64,000 nt of DNA from DASUXA01 sp036378155 (lineage in GTDB: Bacteria; Actinomycetota; Actinomycetes; Mycobacteriales; Micromonosporaceae). Shown one piece after another: positions 8,602 through 17,203 of the stretch (the stretch's first letter is position 1; every line of letters starts with the position of its first letter). The notes under the pieces were generated by a model. The model ran no database searches. It was not told where the DNA came from and worked only from the letters and a program-made list of their open reading frames with translations. Made by a program: the position numbers and the translations under genes. The DNA lies in the NCBI GenBank assembly GCA_036378155.1, contig DASUXA010000009.1, forward strand, positions 11,573 to 75,572, given 5' to 3'.

Positions 8602-9333
8602 TCAGCCGGCGAGGGGGAAGTACGGGATGGACCAGCCGCGGTACCCGGTGCGGTAGTCGTAGTTGGCGACACCGACAGCGCCACCCACCGAGGTACCGAT
8701 GATCTTGCCTTCACCGAGGCTCACCACGACGTGCCCGGTGCCCGACGAGTTGTGGTACCAGACCAGCGCGCCGCGCGGCGGGATGCCGCTGGTGTGCATG
8801 TAGCCATGGTTGACCATCCAGTCGCCGCCGACCTCGGCGGTCGACCAGCCGGAGTACGACCAGCCGTACGCCTGCGCCTGGAACTTCATGCACCAGCCCT
8901 CGTACGCCGTCGACCCGAGCCGGGCGAACTCGTACGAGATCGCGCCGTCCTTGCCGCGCGGGTTGGCGCGCGGCGGGTTGTTGGCGTACGTGCAGGCGTG
9001 CGCGACGTACCCGTCGGAGCCGGTGTACACGTACGCGTCCGAGACGAAACCGCCCCGGCCGATCATGTCCCACACGTTCGACGTGCCGTACGTGCCGGTG
9101 ACCGAACTACCGCTGGTCTGGCACAGAATGCTGACCGACGCGCCGTCGGCGACCGTGTCCCAGGCGTCGTAGCCGGTGCCCGGCGAGGCGCGGACGGTCA
9201 ACGCCGACCCGGATGTGTTGACGGTACCGGAGGCCGCGTTGGCGGTCCCGGTTGTCCCCAGTAGCAGAGCGACGACCGCTGCACCAGTGAAGGAGATGTA
9301 CCGGAGCGGTCGGGTACGCAGGAGTGGCCACAT
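8602..9333 (-). CDS. secreted SH3-domain CHAP/NlpC-like peptidoglycan hydrolase
   Basis: A 243-residue secreted protein. A signal peptide (RPLRYISFTGAAVVALLLG, cleavage near TANAA) is followed by a bacterial SH3 domain (about residues 38-105, with LTVRASPGTGYDAW and GTYGTSNVWDMIG). A C-terminal Cys/His domain then shows the candidate nucleophile in YEGWCMKFQAQAYGW and the His in GTGHVVVSLGEGK. This is the pattern of CHAP/NlpC-type peptidoglycan amidases or endopeptidases. Its SH3 domain closely resembles that of the amidase at 51965-52801. A TTGACA lies at 9365-9370 in the right orientation, but no convincing -10 box or ribosome site is seen, so the start could differ. Confidence 0.78.
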   Translation of the reverse strand: MWPLLRTRPLRYISFTGAAVVALLLGTTGTANAASGTVNTSGSALTVRASPGTGYDAWDTVADGASVSILCQTSGSSVTGTYGTSNVWDMIGRGGFVSDAYVYTGSDGYVAHACTYANNPPRANPRGKDGAISYEFARLGSTAYEGWCMKFQAQAYGWSYSGWSTAEVGGDWMVNHGYMHTSGIPPRGALVWYHNSSGTGHVVVSLGEGKIIGTSVGGAVGVANYDYRTGYRGWSIPYFPLAG

Positions 9334-9434
9334 GCATCGAAGGCTCGCATTACATCGATGTGAGTGTCAATAACCTTCGCGTGTCGCCACGTTCAGTGAA
9401 GGAATCCTCGCAATCCGCGCAGCCGGTCGCGTGC

Positions 9435-9899
9435 ATGAGCGCCGGCGATCGCGGGTACCAGCACCGCGTGGAGTACGCGGAATTCCTGGACCAGGTGCGC
9501 CTGGCCGGTGCCCCCGTCCCGGCTGAACAGGCTGCCCAGGCTGTGCTCGGCGCGCTCGGCGAGCACCTGCCGCCCGGTACCGCCGGTTACCTCGCCGGCA
9601 GCCTGCCGCCGCAGGTCGCCGGATGGGTCGCGCGGCGACCGGAAGACGTCCGACCCGACGACACGCCCCCCGAACTGCTCACCCACGAGATCGCCCGGCG
9701 CTGCGGCTGCCCCGACGAGGCGGCGCCGGACGCGATCCGCGCCGTCCTGCTCGCCGTGTACCGGGCCGTGCCCGGCGGCGTGATGTACAAGGTCAGGGCA
9801 TACGCGCCGGGCGGCGTGTCGGCGCTGCTGCGCGACCATGCGCCGGAGCGCTCCGATGATCGGCGCCGGTCAGGTGTGGCTGCCGGTCTGGCCGGGTAG
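9435..9899 (+). CDS. DUF2267-type protein
   Basis: A 154-residue soluble, alpha-helical protein with the DUF2267 layout: an N-terminal helix HRVEYAEFLDQV, then AAQAVLGALGEHLPPG and LAGSLPPQVAGWV. Function is unknown; such proteins cluster with other stress proteins in actinomycetes. The ATG at 9435 is used because it begins the conserved part, but no good ribosome site precedes it; a GTG at 9396 is possible. Its stop codon overlaps the SigB-like -10 of the next gene, so the two may be expressed separately. Confidence 0.7.
   Translation: MSAGDRGYQHRVEYAEFLDQVRLAGAPVPAEQAAQAVLGALGEHLPPGTAGYLAGSLPPQVAGWVARRPEDVRPDDTPPELLTHEIARRCGCPDEAAPDAIRAVLLAVYRAVPGGVMYKVRAYAPGGVSALLRDHAPERSDDRRRSGVAAGLAG
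9874..9899 (+). promoter_or_regulatory. SigB-like, probably leaderless promoter
   Basis: GTGT at 9874-9877, a 16-base spacer and GGGTAG at 9894-9899, only nine bases before ATG 9909. The spacing puts the transcript start almost at the start codon, as for the genes at 16388, 17114 and 20238. Confidence 0.5.
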
Positions 9900-9908
9900 G
9901 ACGTCATC

Positions 9909-10517
9909 ATGATGCGCGAGGACGACTACCCGGAGGAGGAGCGCCCGGCCACCGACCCGTACCCGCAGCGGGTCTCCGACCCGGAAGCGGCGGGTCTGCC
10001 GGACACCGCCGACGACGACTCGACCGCGTGGGACGACGTACACAGCCCGCGCGAGTCGGACGGACCGGACCCGGCGGGCATGTCCACCACCGGACCACAG
10101 GGCGCCGAGCACTGGGGTACCACGCCCGAGGAGCAGCTGCACGGCGAACCGCTCGACATGCGGCTCGCCGAGGAGGAACCGGACGTCCAGGTCGACGACC
10201 CCCTCGCGTCGCCGCCGCCCGGACTCGCCGGCGAGACGCTGCCCGAGGAGAACGGCGACGGCGAGGAAGCCGAACTGGACGCGGACGTGTGGCAGCCGAG
10301 CCCCGAGTCGGACCCCGACTCGCAGGTGTCGCTGTACGACCGGCCGGACGTCGACTACGGCCACGCCGGTGAGGACAGCGTCGGCCGCCTCGTCGCACCC
10401 GACCAGGGCGGGCTGTCCGACGAGGAAGCGGACGCGGTCGCGTCCGACGAGGGCGCCGCGGGCGGCGGAGCGAGCGCGGAGGAGACCGCGATCCACGAGA
10501 TCCCGGACTCGTGGTGA
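9909..10517 (+). CDS. acidic DUF5709-type protein
   Basis: A 202-residue, very acidic, low-complexity hydrophilic protein rich in Asp, Glu and Pro, with no membrane segment. The C-terminal block GRLVAPDQGGLSDEEADAVA followed by ASAEETAIHEI matches the actinobacterial DUF5709 pattern. Its function is unknown, and a hydrophilin-like protective role is inference. Two adjacent ATGs (9909, 9912) could start it; a weak AGGA site and a SigB-like box at 9894 lie upstream. The stop overlaps the GT2 start by four bases. Confidence 0.72.
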   Translation: MMREDDYPEEERPATDPYPQRVSDPEAAGLPDTADDDSTAWDDVHSPRESDGPDPAGMSTTGPQGAEHWGTTPEEQLHGEPLDMRLAEEEPDVQVDDPLASPPPGLAGETLPEENGDGEEAELDADVWQPSPESDPDSQVSLYDRPDVDYGHAGEDSVGRLVAPDQGGLSDEEADAVASDEGAAGGGASAEETAIHEIPDSW

Positions 10518-11461
10518 TCCGGCCGCCGTACCGACCGCTGGAGCCGGGCGACCCGGCGACCTTCGCCGTGCGCCGCGAGCTGGATGTGCTGGTACCGACG
10601 CGGAACCGACCCGCGGAACTCGCCGCCGCCCTCGCCGGGCTCGCCGCCCAGCGGTGCGCGCACCCGAACGACGGCACCGTCACGCCGCCGTTCGGCGTGG
10701 TCGTCAGCGACCAGTCGGACGACCGACCGGCGTGGCACGATCCAGCCGTCGGCGGGATGGTCCGCGTACTGCGGCATCGTGGGCACCCGGTGCTGCTCGA
10801 ACGGCACCTGCCCCGGCGCGGCCTCGCCGAGCACCGGGCGTTCCTGCTGTCCCGGTCGCGGGCGCGGTACGTGCTGTTCCTCGACGACGACGTCTGGCTC
10901 GAGCCCGGCGCGGTGGACCGGATGCTGGTCGCCATCCGCGAGCTGGGCTGCGGCTTCGTCGGCAACGCGCCGCACGGGCTGTCGTACCACGGAGATCGCC
11001 GCCCGCACCAGGAGAGCGGGTACGAGGAGTGGACCGGCCCGCCGCGACCCGAGACGCTGCACCCGCGCGGCCCGCAGTGGCGCCGCGCCTCGGTGCATGT
11101 CGCGGCGAACCTGCTGCATATCACCGAACGGCTGGGGCTCGCGCCCGGCGAGTGGCGGGCGTACAAGGTCGCCTGGCTCGGCGCGTGCGTACTGTTCGAC
11201 CGCGCGAAACTGGTCGAGGTCGGCGGCTTCGACTTCTGGCCGGACGTACCGCCCGACCACTCCGGCGAGGACGTCGCGGTGCAACTGCGGGTCCTGGCGC
11301 GCCACGGCGGCGCCGGGGTGCTGCCCAGCGGGGCGTTCCACCTGGAGTCCCCCACGACGGTGCCGAACCGTGACGTCGAGTGCTTCGACGTGACCCACCC
11401 CGAGGGTGTATCCGTGGCGGCCGGGGGAACAGGGCACCGGTGGCAGTCACCCAACGGGTAG
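10514..11461 (+). CDS. GT2-family glycosyltransferase
   Basis: A 315-residue GT-A fold enzyme. The N-terminal strand ELDVLVPTRNRPAELAAAL starts the nucleotide-sugar site. The metal-binding DxD motif is in YVLFLDDDVWLEPGAVDRM, and an acceptor-region SGEDVAVQLRVL stands where inverting GT2 enzymes carry the catalytic (E)D. No transmembrane segment is seen, so it is likely cytosolic. The GTG 10514 overlaps the preceding stop (GTGA); another GTG lies at 10511. It is coupled to the acidic DUF5709 gene upstream and overlaps the next SRPBCC gene by 22 bases. The acceptor is unknown. Confidence 0.82.
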   Translation: MIRPPYRPLEPGDPATFAVRRELDVLVPTRNRPAELAAALAGLAAQRCAHPNDGTVTPPFGVVVSDQSDDRPAWHDPAVGGMVRVLRHRGHPVLLERHLPRRGLAEHRAFLLSRSRARYVLFLDDDVWLEPGAVDRMLVAIRELGCGFVGNAPHGLSYHGDRRPHQESGYEEWTGPPRPETLHPRGPQWRRASVHVAANLLHITERLGLAPGEWRAYKVAWLGACVLFDRAKLVEVGGFDFWPDVPPDHSGEDVAVQLRVLARHGGAGVLPSGAFHLESPTTVPNRDVECFDVTHPEGVSVAAGGTGHRWQSPNG

Positions 11462-11958
11462 TCAACGCGTCGCCCGCCCAGGTGTGGGCGGTGCTCGCCG
11501 ACGGCTGGACGTACAGCGACTGGGTGGTCGGTACCGCCCACATCCGGGGCGTCGACCCCGCCTGGCCGCGACCCGGTTCGCGGATCTACCACAAAGCCGG
11601 ACCGTGGCCGTTGTCGCTGCGCGACAGGTCCACGTCGCTGTCCGCCGACGAGCCGCGCTGCCTGGAACTGACGGCGGGACTGTGGCCGCTCGGCGAGGCG
11701 AAGGTGCGGCTCGAACTGGCGCCGACGCCGACCGGCGGGACCAGGATCACCATGCACGAGTCGTTCGAGGGCGGCTCCCTGCGCTGGATGCGTACGAAGA
11801 TCCACGACCTGTTGCTGCACGGGCGCAACGTGGAGGCGCTGCGGCGCCTCGGCGACCTCGCCGCCGGGCGTCCGCACCGGGTGGAGCCGCCGAGCGCAGC
11901 GGCCGGAGCGGCTCGGTCGGGTCGGGGGCCGGATGCGTCGCGTACGGATCAAGCGTGA
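11440..11958 (+). CDS. SRPBCC-family protein
   Basis: A 172-residue START-like protein beginning VAVTQRVVNASPAQVWAVLA, followed by DGWTYSDWVVG, the usual first helix-turn of the polyketide cyclase/dehydrase group. Its central part ends RITMHESFEGG and a basic tail follows. It would bind a hydrophobic ligand; no function can be assigned. The GTG at 11440 is chosen by family alignment. It is translated in overlap with the GT2 gene and converges on the flavoprotein gene with a 33-base gap. Confidence 0.72.
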   Translation: MAVTQRVVNASPAQVWAVLADGWTYSDWVVGTAHIRGVDPAWPRPGSRIYHKAGPWPLSLRDRSTSLSADEPRCLELTAGLWPLGEAKVRLELAPTPTGGTRITMHESFEGGSLRWMRTKIHDLLLHGRNVEALRRLGDLAAGRPHRVEPPSAAAGAARSGRGPDASRTDQA

Positions 11959-11991
11959 TCGCCCGGAGCGGCGCGCCGACTCCCGGCCCGT

Positions 11992-13596
11992 TCAGCTTCC
12001 GATCACGGACTTGCGGTACAGCGCGCGTTGGGCGGCACCGATCGCGACCCGGTACACCGACCCGGCGAGTGCCCGGTCGCGCGCCAGCGCGGCACGCGCG
12101 GCGTTCGCGCCGGGACCGCCGTGCACCCCGCCGCCCGGATGCGCGGACGCGCTGCCCAGGTACAGCCGGTCGATCGGGGTGTCGGCGCGGCTCAGGTTCG
12201 GTACCGGTCGGAAGAACAACTGCTGGTAGATCGCGGCGGTACCGCCGTTGATCGCCCCGCCCACCAGGCTCGGGTTCTCCTGCGCCAGTTCCGCCGGTCC
12301 GGTCACGACGCGGTCCAGGACGAGCGACCGGAAACCGGGAGCGTGGTCGGCGAACACCTGCTCCACCCGCTCCACCTGGGCGTCGATCTGCTCCGGCGTC
12401 CAGTCGCGGGCGTGCGGCAGGTGGGTGTACGCCCAGAGCGACTCGGTGCCTGCCGGTGACCGGCTCGGGTCCGAGGTGGTCATCTGACCGGCGACGAGCA
12501 GCGGTCGGTCCGGTACCCGGTCCTGGCGCAGCCGGGACGAGTAGTCGATCATCCCGTTCAGGTCGAGGTCGAAGTGCACGGTACCGGCGCCGGACACCGC
12601 CGGGTTGCGCCACGGTACCGGTCCGGACAGCGCCCAGTCGATCTTGAGGGTACCGGTGTCCCAGTGGAACTCGGCGAGGTCGGCGACGAACTGGGCGGGC
12701 AGGTGCCGCTCGCCCACCAGGTGCCGGTACAGCGTGGGCGCGGGCGTGTCGGCGACGACGGCGCGCCGCGCGCCGAACCGGCGACCGTCGGCGAGCGTGA
12801 CCCCGGTCGCCCGACCGCCCGCCACGTCGACCTGTGCCACCGGCGCGTCGGTGACCACCGCTCCCCCGCCCTTCGCCAGCCGCGCCACCAGGGCGTCGGT
12901 GATCGCCTGAGCGCCGCCGACCGCGACCGGGAACCCCTGCCGCTGCCCGACCATGGTCAGCAGCCAGCCGAACACCGCGCTGCCCGGCTCCTGCGGCGCG
13001 AGGTCGGTGTGCAGCGCGCACCCGGCCAGCAGCGCCGCCGCGCCCTCGCCCCGGAACCGTTCCGCGCAGAACACGTCCACCGGCAGCGCCAGCCGCCGCG
13101 CCAGCCGCACCGCCCCGGCGGTACGCAGCCGGCGCAGCAGCGCCAACCCGGGGCGTACCGGCGGGAACGGGGTGAACAACATGTCGAGCAGCCCGTCGGC
13201 GATCGCGTCCCACTCGTCCGACAGCGCCTGCCACGCCTCGCCGTCACCGGGTGCGAACGCGTCGACCGACGCCGCGGTCGCCGCGACGTCGCGGGACAGC
13301 ACCGCCGCCCGGTCGTCGGGCAGCAGGTGGGCCAGCACGTGCGGGGCGTGCCGCCAGCGCAGCCCGTACTCGTGCAGGTCGAGCACCGCCAACGGTCGCG
13401 ACGCCGCCGCGAACGGGTAGAACGCGCTGCACCGGTCGCGGGAGAAGCCGGGGACGTTCATCGGCTCGGAGCGCACCGCGCCCCCGGGCGCGTCGGTCGC
13501 CTCCAGTACCACGACGCTCCAGCCCGCGTCGGCGAGCAGGTTCGCCGCGACCAGGCCGTTGTGCCCGGCGCCGACGACCACCGCGTCAACTATCAC
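11992..13596 (-). CDS. phytoene-desaturase-like FAD oxidoreductase
   Basis: A 534-residue flavoprotein of the phytoene dehydrogenase/amine oxidase superfamily. The FAD-binding Rossmann motif VVGAGHNGLVAANLLADAGW is at the very N-terminus, and the second FAD contact SASAHPGGGVHGGPG is at the C-terminus. The length fits CrtI/CrtO-like and retinol-saturase-like enzymes. Start GTG 13596 overlaps the GT9 stop by four bases, so it is the third gene of a coupled operon HldE-GT9-flavoprotein. No carotenoid synthesis gene lies nearby, so the substrate is open. Confidence 0.82.
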   Translation of the reverse strand: MIVDAVVVGAGHNGLVAANLLADAGWSVVVLEATDAPGGAVRSEPMNVPGFSRDRCSAFYPFAAASRPLAVLDLHEYGLRWRHAPHVLAHLLPDDRAAVLSRDVAATAASVDAFAPGDGEAWQALSDEWDAIADGLLDMLFTPFPPVRPGLALLRRLRTAGAVRLARRLALPVDVFCAERFRGEGAAALLAGCALHTDLAPQEPGSAVFGWLLTMVGQRQGFPVAVGGAQAITDALVARLAKGGGAVVTDAPVAQVDVAGGRATGVTLADGRRFGARRAVVADTPAPTLYRHLVGERHLPAQFVADLAEFHWDTGTLKIDWALSGPVPWRNPAVSGAGTVHFDLDLNGMIDYSSRLRQDRVPDRPLLVAGQMTTSDPSRSPAGTESLWAYTHLPHARDWTPEQIDAQVERVEQVFADHAPGFRSLVLDRVVTGPAELAQENPSLVGGAINGGTAAIYQQLFFRPVPNLSRADTPIDRLYLGSASAHPGGGVHGGPGANAARAALARDRALAGSVYRVAIGAAQRALYRKSVIGS

Positions 13597-14741
13597 GACT
13601 GCCAGTGTTCCCGATGCTCGTCTACTGCGGACGGCGGATTGGCGAGCAGGTCGACCGCCGCGTCGCGGACCTCGGCGACCGGGATGTCGGCGACGAAACT
13701 CGGCTGGTGCGCGCAGCCCTGCCCGCCGCCCCGATGCGGGTACAGGTCCCGGGTGCAGTCCGCGCCGCACACCGGGCAGTGGATGGTCCACGAGATCAGC
13801 GGGCGGTGCCGCGCCCGGTACGGCGGAGCCCCATTGATGAGGTTGCCCACCCAGTACAACCCGACCGTCGGACAGCCGACCGCCTCGGCGACGTGGACCG
13901 GACCCGTGTCGTTCGAGACGACCAGCGCCGACCCGGCGAACAGGGCGGCGAGCCCGCCGATGGACAGCGCGCCGACCAGCGCGGTCGCCGGCGCGTCCAT
14001 CGTCGCGACGACCTGCTCGACCAGGTCGCGTTCGGGCGGGGTACCGGTGACCAGAACATGCGCCCCGAGCCGCGCCAGCGCGTCGCCGACGGCGGCGAAC
14101 CGCTCGGCGGGCCAGCGCCGCCGCGCGTCCGTCGCGCCGGGGTGCAGCACGACCCGCGGACCGGACGCGCGGTGCAGCTCGGGCGGCAGCGCACGCCGCG
14201 CCTGCTCGTGGTCCTCGCCGGTGAGCGCCAGTCGCGGCGTGTACGTCACCGGTCGCGCCCCGACCAGCCCGACCACCTCGAGGTACCGGAACACCTCCGG
14301 CTGGTAGTACTCGTACCGGATCCAGCGGTGCGGCGCGGGCGCGTCGGGTGCCCGCAGTCCGGCGGTGACGCGGGCGCCCAGGGCGGTCACCAGCGGGTTG
14401 CTGTACCGCCCGCCGCCGTGCAACTGGATCGCGATGTCGAACCGCTCGTCCCGCAGCCGGTCCACGTCCCGCCACGCGTCGTGCGCCGACTCACCCGGTC
14501 CGGGACCGCGCACGCCCGGCACCGGCGGTACGGTCAGCACCCGGTCGACCGGGCCCGGGCGACCGGTGAGGAACCGCTCGTGCCAGGGCGCGCCGAGCAG
14601 CACGATCTCCGCGTCGGGGTACGCGGCGCGCAGCGCCTCCAGGGCGGGCAGCGCGAAGATGTAGTCGCCGAGCGCGTTGGCGCGCAGTACGGCGATCTTC
14701 TTGACGTCCTCGACGAGCGCACCGGTGCCGGGCACCGTCAC
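13593..14741 (-). CDS. GT9-family (ADP-heptose) glycosyltransferase
   Basis: A 382-residue GT-B enzyme of the lipopolysaccharide heptosyltransferase family. Visible landmarks are IAVLRANALGDYIFALPALE, HPGATDARRRWPAERFAAVG and the donor-site SNDTGPVHVAEAVGCPTVGL. The C-terminal tail holds a Cys cluster (CPVCGADC, then GQGCAH), possibly a metal site. The GTG at 14741 overlaps the HldE stop by four bases. With HldE directly upstream, ADP-heptose is the likely donor. The organism is Gram-positive, so the acceptor is not LPS; a cell-wall glycan or a secondary metabolite is inferred. Confidence 0.85.
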   Translation of the reverse strand: MTVPGTGALVEDVKKIAVLRANALGDYIFALPALEALRAAYPDAEIVLLGAPWHERFLTGRPGPVDRVLTVPPVPGVRGPGPGESAHDAWRDVDRLRDERFDIAIQLHGGGRYSNPLVTALGARVTAGLRAPDAPAPHRWIRYEYYQPEVFRYLEVVGLVGARPVTYTPRLALTGEDHEQARRALPPELHRASGPRVVLHPGATDARRRWPAERFAAVGDALARLGAHVLVTGTPPERDLVEQVVATMDAPATALVGALSIGGLAALFAGSALVVSNDTGPVHVAEAVGCPTVGLYWVGNLINGAPPYRARHRPLISWTIHCPVCGADCTRDLYPHRGGGQGCAHQPSFVADIPVAEVRDAAVDLLANPPSAVDEHREHWQS

Positions 14742-16240
14742 CGCCCGCCTCCCCGCGCGCTGCCGGTCAGGTCGCCGCGGCTGTCCCGCCCGCCGCCGGT
14801 ACCGGCCCGGATCTGGTCGATCAGCCGGGTGGTGGAGCGGTCCGGCAGGTAGTCCAGCACCCGCACCTCGCCGCCGAGTTCGCGGACCATCGGCGCTTCG
14901 GGGATGAGTTCCTCGGGGTAGTCGCCGCCCTTGACGTACACGTCGGGACGCACCACACGCAGTAGTCCCCGGGGACTGTCCTCGTCGAACACCACGACGT
15001 GGTCCACACAGGACAGCGCGGCGAGCACCGCGACCCGGTCGTCCACCGGGTTGACCGGTCGGTCGTCGCCCTTGAGCCGGCGTACCGAGTCGTCCGAGTT
15101 GACCGCCACGACCAGCACGTCGCCGAGGCGCTTCGCCTGGTTGAGGTAGCCGACGTGACCCCGGTGCAGCACGTCGAAGCAGCCGTTGGTGAACACGATC
15201 CGCCGGTTGCGCTGCCGGTACCCGCCGACCAACCGGGCGAGTTCGGCGTGGTCGACGACGCGTCCCTGCGCCTCGTCGTCCCCGGCGCGGCACAGCCCGT
15301 CCGCGTCGCACACGGCGGTACCGGGGGTGCGTGTGGCGACCGTCGCCGCCCGCTGCGCCACCTCGGCGGCGGTGGACGGTTCCGCCCCGGCGAGCAGGGC
15401 GAGGGTGAACGCGGCGACGTAGCTGTCCCCGGCGCCGGCTGCCTGCCGCTCCGGGACCGGGTCGGCGTACGTGCGGTACGGCGGCGCGTCCGGCGACAGC
15501 AGCACCGAACCCTCGCTGTCCAGCGTGACCGCCGCCAGCCGCGCCCCGAGCCGTTCGCGCAGCGCGTCGGCGTTCGCCAGGACCCAGCCGCACCGGTCGC
15601 CGGGCGCGGCGGAGTCGGCGAGCGCCTCGGTGAAGTTCGGGGTGACCACGTCGGGGCGCAGGTCTGCCCAGGGCAGCGGGTCGTGCGCGTCGACCACGAA
15701 CAGCGGCAGCCCGGCGCGCCGGGCGGCGAGCCGGCGACGGGCGTCGTCGCCGCAGACCCCGAGGCCGTAGTCGCAGACGAGGACCGCCTCGGCGGGAGTG
15801 TCCAGGTACGCCCACAGTTCGTCGACCGCCCAGCCGGGCAGCGGACCGGAGTCGCCGTCGTCCACCCGTACCAGGATCTGGTCCTCCGCCATCACCCGGT
15901 TCTTGACCATCGTGCGGCGACCCGGCACCGGTACCAGCCGGGTCTCCACGCCGGCCGCCTCGGCCAGGGCGCGCAGCCGCTCACCGTCCGCGTCGTCGCC
16001 GACCACGGACACCAGTACCGGGTGCGCGCCGAGTGCCGCGAGGTTGACAGCGGTGTTCGCCGCGCCGCCGCAGTGGTAGGCGCGCTGGCGTACCTCGACG
16101 ACCGGTACCGGCGCCTCCCGGCACAGCCTGCTCGGTTTCCCGGTGAGCCACCCGTCGAGCAGGGCGTCTCCGACCACGAGTACCCGGTGCCCGGACCACC
16201 GCTCGACCAGTTCTCCGATCCCCGCACTGACCGGCCCCAT
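14738..16240 (-). CDS. hldE: bifunctional heptose 7-phosphate kinase / heptose 1-phosphate adenylyltransferase
   Basis: A 500-residue two-domain enzyme. Residues about 1-310 form a PfkB/ribokinase domain (VVGDALLDGWLTG, CGGAANTAVNLAALGA and the catalytic AAGAGDSYVAAF). Residues about 345-480 form a cytidylyltransferase-like domain with IVFTNGCFDVLHRGHVGYL, containing the HxGH site. Together they convert D-glycero-beta-D-manno-heptose 7-phosphate to the ADP-heptose precursor. The classical phosphatase GmhB, isomerase GmhA and epimerase HldD are not in the window. AAAGGGGGAG precedes the ATG. It heads a coupled operon with a GT9 enzyme. Confidence 0.9.
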   Translation of the reverse strand: MGPVSAGIGELVERWSGHRVLVVGDALLDGWLTGKPSRLCREAPVPVVEVRQRAYHCGGAANTAVNLAALGAHPVLVSVVGDDADGERLRALAEAAGVETRLVPVPGRRTMVKNRVMAEDQILVRVDDGDSGPLPGWAVDELWAYLDTPAEAVLVCDYGLGVCGDDARRRLAARRAGLPLFVVDAHDPLPWADLRPDVVTPNFTEALADSAAPGDRCGWVLANADALRERLGARLAAVTLDSEGSVLLSPDAPPYRTYADPVPERQAAGAGDSYVAAFTLALLAGAEPSTAAEVAQRAATVATRTPGTAVCDADGLCRAGDDEAQGRVVDHAELARLVGGYRQRNRRIVFTNGCFDVLHRGHVGYLNQAKRLGDVLVVAVNSDDSVRRLKGDDRPVNPVDDRVAVLAALSCVDHVVVFDEDSPRGLLRVVRPDVYVKGGDYPEELIPEAPMVRELGGEVRVLDYLPDRSTTRLIDQIRAGTGGGRDSRGDLTGSARGGGR

Positions 16241-16352
16241 CCACTCCCCCTTTCGGCGACTGTTCCGGGTCGTGGCGTTGGACGCGCCGAGCCGGAATGG
16301 TCGAAAGCCCGCTCCCCGCAGCGGCGGTACCCGGAGGACGTCGCGCGAAACC

Positions 16353-16377
16353 GTTTCACGAGTACCCAGACGGGTAG
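16353..16377 (+). promoter_or_regulatory. SigB-like, probably leaderless promoter
   Basis: GTTT at 16353-16356, a 15-base spacer and GGGTAG at 16372-16377. The GTG start at 16388 is ten bases further on, so the transcript would start within a few bases of the codon. Confidence 0.65.
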
Positions 16378-16387
16378 TCCACGCGCT

Positions 16388-16588
16388 GTGACCTCAACCG
16401 ACGACGACATGGACAACCTGCTCGACAAGGTGTTCCTGGGTGACGAACGGCTCTCCGGCGGGGAGATCCAACGCCGCGCGCTCGCCGAGGAGGCACCGGC
16501 GGACCTGCTGGAACTCCTGGACCAGTTGCCCGAGGGCGAGTACGCCCAGGACGAGGCAGCCGAGGCGCTGCGCCAACTTGCCGACTGA
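16388..16588 (+). CDS. small DUF2795-like protein
   Basis: A 66-residue acidic helical protein. The pattern SGGEIQRRALAEEAPADLLE followed by LLDQLPEGEYAQDEAAEAL resembles the DUF2795 module of the neighbouring minus-strand gene. Function is unknown. The GTG at 16388 lies ten bases after a SigB-like -10, fitting leaderless translation; an ATG at 16409 is an alternative. It is divergent from hldE and convergent with the larger DUF2795 gene. Confidence 0.68.
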   Translation: MTSTDDDMDNLLDKVFLGDERLSGGEIQRRALAEEAPADLLELLDQLPEGEYAQDEAAEALRQLAD

Positions 16589-16631
16589 GGCGGGGGTGTG
16601 CCCGGCTGGAGGCGGGGTGTGCCCGGACCCG

Positions 16632-16673
16632 CGTACACCGCTGGTGGGGTAGCTACCCCACCATCGGTGTACG
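16632..16673. terminator. bidirectional terminator, 42-bp near-perfect palindrome
   Basis: Arms of 21 bases beginning CGTACACCG, centred on GGGGTAGCTACCCC, with a single mismatch and no loop spacer. It lies between two convergent DUF2795-type genes. Confidence 0.8.
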
Positions 16674-16706
16674 GATTCCGGGACGCAGGTCGTCGTCCCC
16701 GAACGG

Positions 16707-17114
16707 CTAGAACCGCTCGGTCGCGGTCGGGTGCCCCAGCGCCTTCCAGACGTCGTCGATCGTGGCGTACTCCTTGTCGGGCAGTCGCTCGATCGCGTCG
16801 CGGACGTCCTGGGGCGCCTCCATGTTCTCGGCGTTCTCGCGCAGTTGATCCTTGGTGTACGGCCAGTGGGTACCGGCGATGAACCGACCCAGCCGGCTGC
16901 GCTCGTCGACCTGCTCGGTGGTCATCCCGGCGGGTGCGCTGCCCGGACGGTCGTCACCGATGATCGCGTCCGGCTCCGGCTGGTCCTCGCCGGGCGGCTC
17001 GGGCTCGCGCCACTCCTCGGCGCGCGACCCGGTCGGCCCGCCACGCAGGTGCGACTGCACCTCCTTGGAGAGCTCGTCGTCCATGCGCGGCCCGTGGGTG
17101 CTGTTCTGGTCCAT
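16707..17114 (-). CDS. DUF2795-domain protein
   Basis: A 135-residue hydrophilic protein. An acidic, Pro-rich N-terminal half is followed by a C-terminal DUF2795 module (about residues 72-130) with HWPYTKDQLRENAENMEAPQ and RDAIERLPDKEYATIDDVW. These modules are common in actinomycete stress proteins; the biochemical role is unknown. The ATG at 17114 stands ten bases from a SigB-like -10 and has no ribosome site, fitting a leaderless mRNA. It is divergent from a small membrane protein that has its own SigB-like box. Confidence 0.8.
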   Translation of the reverse strand: MDQNSTHGPRMDDELSKEVQSHLRGGPTGSRAEEWREPEPPGEDQPEPDAIIGDDRPGSAPAGMTTEQVDERSRLGRFIAGTHWPYTKDQLRENAENMEAPQDVRDAIERLPDKEYATIDDVWKALGHPTATERF

Positions 17115-17124
17115 GACCAGTCCG

Positions 17125-17150
17125 CTACCCGGCGACCCGCGACGACAAAC
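17125..17150 (-). promoter_or_regulatory. SigB-like, probably leaderless promoter (minus strand)
   Basis: Read on the minus strand: GTTT at 17150-17147, a 16-base spacer, GGGTAG at 17130-17125, then ten bases to ATG 17114. It is back to back with a plus-strand box at 17156. Confidence 0.58.
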
Positions 17151-17155
17151 CCGGC

Positions 17156-17180
17156 GTGTGCGCGGTGGCGGCGCGGGTAC
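17156..17180 (+). promoter_or_regulatory. SigB-like promoter
   Basis: GTGT at 17156-17159, 15-base spacer, GGGTAC at 17175-17180, 23 bases before ATG 17204, which has a GGAGG ribosome site. Confidence 0.52.
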
Positions 17181-17203
17181 CGAACCGGCGGAGGTGACGC
17201 GGA

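Noticed and set aside
9342..9370. TTGACA at 9365 as a full promoter of the SH3-peptidase gene
   Set aside because: At 16-18 base spacing there is no acceptable -10 box, so only the -35-like hexamer is noted.
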